DNA from: Parachlorella kessleri
Taxonomy: Eukaryota; Chlorophyta; Trebouxiophyceae; Chlorellales; Chlorellaceae
Length of the DNA stretch: 12,538 bases
Reading direction: 5' to 3'
Assembly (NCBI GenBank): GCA_001598975.1
Contig: BBXU01002111.1
Span: 1-12,538, forward strand
The notes beneath the pieces were generated by a model, which saw only the letters and a list, made by a program, of their open reading frames with translations, ran no database searches and was not told the DNA's origin. Below, piece after piece: positions 7,028-12,538 of this stretch (positions within the stretch are counted from its first letter, which is position 1; the number at the start of each line of letters is the position of its first letter). The position numbers and the translations under genes are program-made.

Positions 7028-8781
7028 ATGCAAGCGTCGCATGCCAGAGTGGTGTATCCTACCTCGCGACCCTGGCGTGCTTTTGGTGCAGTTGCCCCAC
7101 ACCTGCAGCCAGCTTATTTGCGAAGGAGCAATGGCACCGTGATAAGGCCAGCTCCAGGCATTATGGCTGCAGCAGCCGGCATCGGGCCACTACCAGACCA
7201 GGGGCCTCCCCACCCGCTACCAAACCTGAGCCAAGCGCGCATCATCCTGGGGTCAGCATCAACCTCCAGGAAAGGTGAGCCAGTGGCTGGCCGTTACTGT
7301 CCAAGATTTTCTGGCAGCTAAGGGCATACTGTAGACCGAGGATGAGTTTGGTTAATTAGCGGTGTCTCCCTTTCGAGATCAAGACCCCAACACTTTTAAG
7401 CAGCAACAATCTGCAGGCATCATGGATGAGGTTGCCAAGGAGTACGGCTTCACCTATGAGGTCTGCACGGCCGACATTGACGAGAAGGCCATCAGGGAGC
7501 CCGACCCGAAGCACTTGGTTATACGACTGGCTCATGCTAAGGCAGAGGCAATTAGGGCGAAGCTACTCCTGGCAGGCACAATCACTGGGCTGCTCCTGAC
7601 GTGTGACCAGGTGTGACATGCCTGCAGCATGTGACCTGGGGTGTGAGGTGGCTTGTGGCAGCCGTGCACAGAGCGCTGCACTGTCATAGCAGATGCCTGG
7701 GCGGCCCTACTATAGCCACTGGGTCGCGGCGGCAAGTGTGACAGCTTGGGCCATGCGGTCCATCAGCACACACGCGCCTGTGCCCCACTCTCACGAGCCT
7801 CTTCTGGATGCAAACAGGTTGTGGTGCATGAGGGGCGGATTCTTGAGAAGCCCCATGACGCAGCGGAGGTAGGCGCTGCTCCCTACTGCCCTTGGAATGT
7901 GCTACCAACACCACGAGTCAGTGTGCTGGTCGGTTTTTTTTTGTCTTTGGCCTCCTATGTACCATGGCCCCCTCATGGTCTTGCTCCAAGCTCCTCCTGC
8001 CAAGCTCCTGCTGGGTTTCGCAACCAAATCCTTTCCAAACTTGCCGCTGGTACGCCTAGCAGTACGCTGGGCGTACAGCCTCTGCCAAGCTCCTGCGAGG
8101 GGCAGGCGGGCGTGAAGTATGTGCACTTTGGTGATACCCCTGGCGCAGGCTCGGCAGTTCATAGACGGCTACGGCCGCTCTCCCGCCCAGACTGTTGGCT
8201 CCGTGGTGGTCACTGACCTGGACACCGGCCTCAGCTATGAGGGGGTGGATGTCGCCACTGTGAGTCTAGCCTGCCTTTAAGCCTGAGGGCGATAGCTTGA
8301 TTTGCATGGGTTTGAGGTTCCGGTCTCGTGGAAGATGATAGCAAGACGCTTTACGGAGGCGATGTGGCAGGGGTTCTTCCGCGAGGGGCCACATACGGTC
8401 GTGTGTGCCTTTATTGCATGGTCGGTGGAGTTGTGTTCAGAGCTGGGCATGATACCAGCGCCAAGGTGACCATACCTGGCCGCCGCCACCGCAGCGAATA
8501 AGCGACATGCTCGGCTGGATGACCTAAAGGATGCGCACCCTGGGCTGCTGCAGATCCACTTTGAGCCGCTTCCCAGTGCCGCGGTGGAGACGCTGATAGC
8601 TGAGGGCGACGTGCTGTGGTGTGCGGGGGGCCTGATGGTGGAGCACCCGCTGGTGCAGCCCCACGTGACGCGGATGGAGGGGACCCTGGATGCTGTCATG
8701 GGCTTGCCCAAGGCGCTGGTGCTGCGCCTGCTGAGGAAGGCGCTGGCGCCGGATGTGGACGGCCCCGGGGCTGCCAGCTAG
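7028..8781 (+). CDS. Maf-type nucleoside triphosphate pyrophosphatase
   Basis: Five exons: 7028-7274, 7417-7610, 7818-7868, 8149-8259 and 8554-8781 (TAG). All introns are GT-AG and the phases agree (1, 0, 0, 0). The Maf signatures are in order. IILGSASTSRK is the SxSxxR substrate loop. Next come FTYEVCTADIDEKAIREPDP and KAEAIRAKL. LLLTCDQVVVHEGRILEKP holds the catalytic Asp and the Lys. TVGSVVVTDL follows, then CAGGLMVEHPLV and GTLDAVMGLPKALVLRLL. Maf proteins hydrolyse dTTP/UTP or modified nucleotides to monophosphates plus pyrophosphate, cleaning the nucleotide pool. From ATG 7163 the protein is 231 residues, near the family's 200. The first ATG of the frame, 7028, adds 45 residues with several Arg and no Asp or Glu, like an organellar targeting peptide. 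Either start is possible, or both. The stop codon is immediately followed by GTATGT, a donor-like sequence. Confidence 0.93.
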
Positions 8782-9519
8782 GTATGTACGTTATTTGTTA
8801 CAGCTTGCGCGACTTGGGCAGGCTGATGATGTGAGAAGCCTCAGGCACTCATTTCGCTTGGAAACTGAAATTTGGCAAGGGAACTACCACATCTGGTGGG
8901 ACGAGTGTCCCCCATCTTTGTCCATGTGCAGGGTGCCACAGATGCTGGTCAGCTTGTTAGCCTGCCCTGTCCTGTGCTAATTGCGCGGCTGGCACCTGCA
9001 ATCTGCTATTTGACCCCTTGTGTCTCGTGCATTCCATCTTCAATCCCTAGTCGCACGCCGGGCATGTTTCTAATCGCTTGCCTGACCTCTGGAATTAACT
9101 TATTTCCTGCTGAGCTGTGGAGCACTCGACCTGTTAAATCTTCTTGTTGCTGGAAGGCCATGACTCACGTCTGCCTTGCTGGCTTGTCTTGGGGGTTGCC
9201 AGGAAGTCATGAACTTTACCTGGAGAGTTTGATTATTAACGGAAACGCGAGAAGAGAGCTGTGCTTGCTACCTAAGGCTGAATGAAACACGATCCAAATG
9301 AAAGCAGCGCCCTGTCAAAGTAATTGAAGGCCTGGTCAGACGGCCCGCTTGGAGTGAGTGGGTTAAGCCACTGCAAGGTACTGTCAGCAGTATGTCTGAG
9401 TTGTCAACGCACATACCATGTTGACAAGACAAGGCATGCAAACCACAATCAGTCAGACAGTCAAAGGTCAGTTGCACTGACGTGTGTCAGCGTATGAATG
9501 TCACCCTACACTCCCAACC
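8782..9519. other. Intergenic 3' regions of converging genes; no gene seen
   Basis: This lies between the stop codon of the plus-strand Maf gene and that of the minus-strand Tudor gene, so it should hold two 3' UTRs. A GTATGT donor at 8782 and a TCCATGTGCAG acceptor ending near 8931 could define an intron in the Maf 3' UTR. No TGTAA was found on the plus strand after Maf or on the minus strand after the Tudor gene. Open frames here (for example plus 8872-9285) have no recognisable domain. Confidence 0.55.
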
Positions 9520-12253
9520 CTACTGGCCCTTTGGTGGCTGCGGCGGCTTGATTTTCAATATAAACTTGCGCCTGGGCCGGCCCCCCTGCGACAAATCCCC
9601 CGGCGGTTGCGACGCCTCAGAAGCAGTCCCACCCTCTGGCTGCTGCTGCTGCTGCTGGGAGGGTGCCTGCCCATCTGAGCCACTAGCCCCTCCTCCCGCG
9701 GCTCCTTGCGGAAGCTCTTCCTGCTGCTGCCGCTGCTGTTGCTGCTCGTGGGGCTGCTGCTGCTGCTGCTGCGCTGCCAACCCCTGCTGCTGTTCTTGCC
9801 CGCCCAGCGCAGCGCCTTCCAAGGCTAGGTCTCCAAGCAGCTCTGTGAAACTCCCAGCTCCGCCCAGTATGCCTGGCACGCCAGCTTCCGCCCCCTCCCC
9901 TCCCTCAGCATCCATCGGCTGCGGCCCCCCTCCTGCCGCCCCCAAATTCCCCTGGCGTCCATCGAGGCCATCTTCCGCAATCCCCAGGGCCTCCCAGCCC
10001 GGGAATTCCGCCAAATCCCCCTCCTCCTCCTCCTCGCCCTCCCCCTCCTCCCCTCCACCTGCCAGAGAGGCTGCAGCCGTGCCTGGGGCGCTGCCGGGAA
10101 TGGCCGCCTGCTGCCCCTCTTGAGCCTCGCCCGGTGTCTCCTCCTGGGGAGGGAGGTGCACGCTGGCCGCGGCACGCGCCATCGACACCACTTGCTCGAC
10201 AGGGATGCCTGCAGGACAGTGGCGCACTAGGGAACACCCTAGGCACATTTCCGGTGGCAATCCTAGGTGTATCCGCTGGCTGTAGTCCCTGTCAACATCG
10301 GGGCTGAGCCTCCACCTAATAAGAGGAGCTGGTGCCACGGCTGGCTCTTTGACACTGTGGCCAGCAGCAAGGGACAGGCACGCCCGCCTCCTTATGTGAG
10401 CGGTGGGCTTAATGCTTGCCCATGCTCCATGAGTGGGGCGTGAGGTGCAGCAGCCCCAGTGTGCTCACTCACCTGTCTGGAGCGTGTGCATCAGGTGGGC
10501 AAAGGGGTCTTCAAGGTTCAGCGCCTGGGGCTGGCCAAAGCTGGGATCCCTGCACATGGTGGTGCATGCCAAATACATAGATACTTGGATCTTGTGACCA
10601 ATATCTGTGGGCATAAGGCATCCTAGCTTTTGGGGATCACGGCAGCATGGTCAGGTGGCGGTACGGTGGCTGTCAGAGTAGAAGAGATGCACAGACATTG
10701 GACAGCGAGGCGTAGGTGACGCCTCCCTCAAGAAGCCTCTTACAGGGCACAGGCATATTTTGGCATGTATAAACACCATTAAGTGCGGGGGCTCATCAAC
10801 GCGGGGCAGAGTCTGGTGCAGGGGCAGCTTGTCATCACTAAGTACCACCTCCAACCACGCAGCGCCTCAGGCATGGACCCGCGTTCAAGTTCAGGCTGGT
10901 CTGCGGGTGAGTAAGCAGCTTACCTAATCTCCTCGTCATGGAACTCCGACAGGTCAGCCACCTCGTATGACTCGTCAGGCAAGCCCTTGTTGTACGTCAG
11001 CTGGTGCTCCCCCGTCTCGGGGTCAAAAGCGGTCAGCTCCGCGCTCCACCAGCCCCCTGTACACAAAAAAAACCTCATCACATCAGTCATGACACATGCG
11101 CTCCCACGCCCTTGTTACAAGCGGTCAGCTCCGCGCTCCACCAGCCCCCTGTACACAAAAAAACCTCATCACATCAGTCATGACACATGCGCTCCCACGC
11201 CCTTGTTACAAGTGGTCAGCTCCGCGCTCCACCAGCCCCCTGCACAGAACATGTCATCTATCAGCACACTAGGAATGGTACTGGTGCTTGGCGCGCTCTT
11301 TAAAAATCGTCAGCTCCGTGCTCCACCAGCCACCTGTACAGCCAGGCTCACATCACCACCACACTAGGCATGACACCGGTGCTCCCAGGCTTGAACACGG
11401 CCAGATGTGCCCTCCAGCCACCGTGCTATTTGTCAGCAGTGGATATCCCTGCTGGGGAAAAGGACGCTGTGGTCCCCGGACTCCACTTTGGCGCCAGGTT
11501 AGCTCTGCCCCTCTACCAGCCAACTTGCTAAGCGCCAGCACGTCATATCTGACGGGCACTACTGCTGGCGGTCTGCGAGGTTGAGGAGATTGAATCACCT
11601 TCCCATACCTGCTTCTCGCCGCTGACTGGAGCACCCACCGACAAGGGCCAACTAACTATCCTACTGGGGCCAACCCCTGCAACCAACCCCTGCCACAGCA
11701 GGTCACACACCCCAGCCACCCAGCCAGCTGCACACCACCCCTTGCTGCCCAGCATTGCCCCTTGCTCATAGCTGCTGAAATCCTGGCCATGCTCGCTGCC
11801 CTGCCTGCCGCAGCATGCCACTAGCCCTCCTTCGGTGCACCAGTGACATGCAGGCAAGGTGCCACAGCCGAGGTTATCTCAACATGGCTCCCCTCTACTC
11901 CGCCGGATGTCACTCACCCTCCTCTGGTGCACCGCTGAGAGGCAAAGTGCCCCAAGCCCAGTTCAATGCCATGAACTTACCTCCACTTTCCAATCCCTGG
12001 TTCACCAGTGCGCTGCAAGCAAGGTGCAGCAGCCAAGATCAAGTCCACTACAGTCGATCGTATACACAGAATGATGCTGTGGCTCACCCTCTTCTGGCCA
12101 GTACCGCTCCACCGCCAAGCCGATAGCCCGGGCGCCAAGCTGGCGCAGGCGCTCCCCAGTGCGCTGGTGAAGCGCCGGCGCCTCAACCGGAGCAAAGCGC
12201 ATCAGGGCGCTGGGCCCCACCGCGGGCAGCCCCTGCGTGGTTGCCACCCAGCC
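9520..12253 (-). CDS. EMSY-like-type Tudor domain protein with acidic, Gln-rich tail (5' end unresolved)
   Basis: Exons: 12088-12253, 10924-11056, 10473-10549 and 9520-10208. All are GT-AG with matching phases (1, 2, 1), giving at least 354 residues. Spanning the first two exons is a Tudor/Agenet-like domain: AIGLAVERYWPEEGGWWSAE, then LTAFDPETGEHQLTYNKG, then LPDESYEVADLSEFHDEEIR. The spacing of WP-EE, aromatic pair, HxLxY and ExxExxxL matches the Tudor of plant EMSY-like proteins, which read histone marks. Then come DPSFGQPQALNLEDPFAHLM, PVEQVVSMARAAASVHLPP, a Glu-rich block (EGEGEEEEEGD), GGA-rich linkers, interrupted poly-Gln, and a basic end PRRKFILKIKPPQPPKGQ. The tail looks disordered and activator-like. 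A nuclear chromatin or transcription role is inferred. Upstream of 12253 the frame stays open to ATG 12286 and ATG 12391, but a good acceptor (TGTCCTCCGCAG) sits there, so earlier exons may lie outside. The 1031-nt intron 11057-12087 holds repeats. Confidence 0.7.
9639..9800. repeat. Interrupted CTG/CAG trinucleotide tracts coding poly-Gln
   Basis: A pure CTG run at 9639-9657 and an interrupted tract at about 9718-9800 (with CGC, TTG, CTCGTGGGG and GCGCTGCCAACCC breaks) encode Gln runs of 3 to 7 in the minus-strand Tudor protein. The plus-strand frame across it reads as poly-Cys and is an antisense artefact. Confidence 0.92.
11029..11345 (-). repeat. Four ~92-bp tandem repeats carrying a splice acceptor and partial Tudor exon
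   Basis: The motif GGTCAGCTCCGCGCTCCACC on the plus strand starts near 11031, 11123, 11214 and (with changes) 11308. Periods are 92, 91 and about 94 bp. The first two copies are nearly identical over the whole unit; the third and fourth diverge. On the minus strand each copy has a pyrimidine-rich tract, an AG and then GGCTGGTGGAGC, the real exon acceptor and the GWWSAELT start. In copies 2 and 3 the coding part jumps from GWWSAELTA to NKG, missing about 12 codons, then enters the intron again. Only the copy at 11029-11056 continues into the full exon. More decayed copies may exist near 11398 and 11497. Confidence 0.88.
11815..12045. repeat. Diverged repeats resembling the upstream exon's donor end
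   Basis: CCTCCTTCGGTGCACCAGTG (near 11826), CCTCCTCTGGTGCACCGCTG (near 11919) and a weaker CCCTGGTTCACCAGTGCGCTG-type segment (near 11995) recur at roughly 75-95 bp. The second is preceded by CTCAC, so on the minus strand it reads GAGG/GTGAGT. The true exon end at 12088 reads GAGG/GTGAGC in a similar context. I infer degenerate copies of the exon-donor junction; divergence is high. Confidence 0.45.
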
Positions 12254-12456
12254 CTGCGGAGGACACAACCGCAGCACCGCTGTCATCAAACCACTCTGGT
12301 AGGTGCTGACTGGTGAGGGTGATAGATGGACCAGCAGCGGGACGTCGCTGGCTGTCACCGTTGCGCCTAGTAAGTTCTGCCCCGCTGCCATGTAATGCTT
12401 CAATGTTCCCTGCACATCCTGCCACCTATCGCCTCCATTTGGCAGCGTGCGCGCAC

Positions 12457-12458
<2 letters not shown>

Positions 12459-12538
<80 letters not shown>
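12459..12538. repeat. (GT)n microsatellite running to the window end
   Basis: About forty GT units, preceded by GCGCGCACGCGT, continue to the last base, so the true length is unknown. The 205 bases between it and the last supported exon contain an open minus-strand frame but no recognisable domain. Confidence 0.97.

Noticed and set aside
9482..10123. Long plus-strand open frame rich in Cys, Ser and Pro
   Set aside because: It is antisense to the Tudor protein's last exon; the Cys runs come from CTG/TGC repeats coding Gln on the other strand.
10651..10854. Minus-strand open frame between Tudor-gene exons
   Set aside because: The flanking exons join in phase without it; it lies in a 374-nt intron and has no domain.
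1..12538. Transposon, CRISPR, tRNA or rRNA features
   Set aside because: No terminal repeats with transposase or reverse-transcriptase motifs, no spaced repeat array of CRISPR type, and no cloverleaf or rRNA sequence recognised.

Overview
The window reads as nuclear DNA of a green alga (Chlorophyta, probably Chlorophyceae). The evidence is: genes split into short exons by GT-AG introns, a plant/algal-type histone H2A, TGTAA polyadenylation-like motifs downstream of two genes, abundant CTG/CAG and CA/GT microsatellites, and plant/algal-like protein families. The assignment to a lineage is an inference; no species is claimed. No prokaryotic operon, CRISPR array, rRNA, tRNA or recognisable transposon was seen.

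Layout from left to right. A CA microsatellite (62-108) is followed by a minus-strand BRCT-repeat gene (384-1722, 5' end not found) with a TGTAA motif downstream. A gene-poor stretch (1723-2809) follows. Next is a two-exon minus-strand gene (2810-3404) whose product resembles a family of bacterial hypothetical proteins. An unassigned stretch leads to a two-exon minus-strand histone H2A.X gene (4078-4581) with a 6-bp/4-nt histone-type 3' stem-loop (4014-4029). Upstream of it are an unassigned region and a possible small membrane-protein exon (5081-5332). A GNAT acetyltransferase gene (5463-6803, minus) then lies head-to-head with a five-exon Maf-type nucleotide pyrophosphatase gene (7028-8781, plus) across about 224 bp. 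After a gene-free stretch comes a minus-strand gene (9520-12253, 5' end not resolved) encoding an EMSY-like-type Tudor domain followed by an acidic and glutamine-rich tail. Its largest intron contains tandem ~92-bp repeats that each duplicate the splice acceptor and part of the Tudor exon. The window ends in a GT microsatellite.

The genes do not form a pathway. Loose themes are chromatin and genome maintenance: H2A.X and BRCT proteins belong to the DNA-damage response in other eukaryotes, the Tudor protein is chromatin-type, and Maf is a nucleotide-pool or modified-nucleotide hydrolase. Physical proximity here does not prove co-function. The observations most worth following are the H2A.X 3' end, which carries both a stem-loop and TGTAA; the exon-junction repeats in the Tudor gene intron; the bacterial-like intron-containing gene; and a probable GC-AG intron in the GNAT gene.
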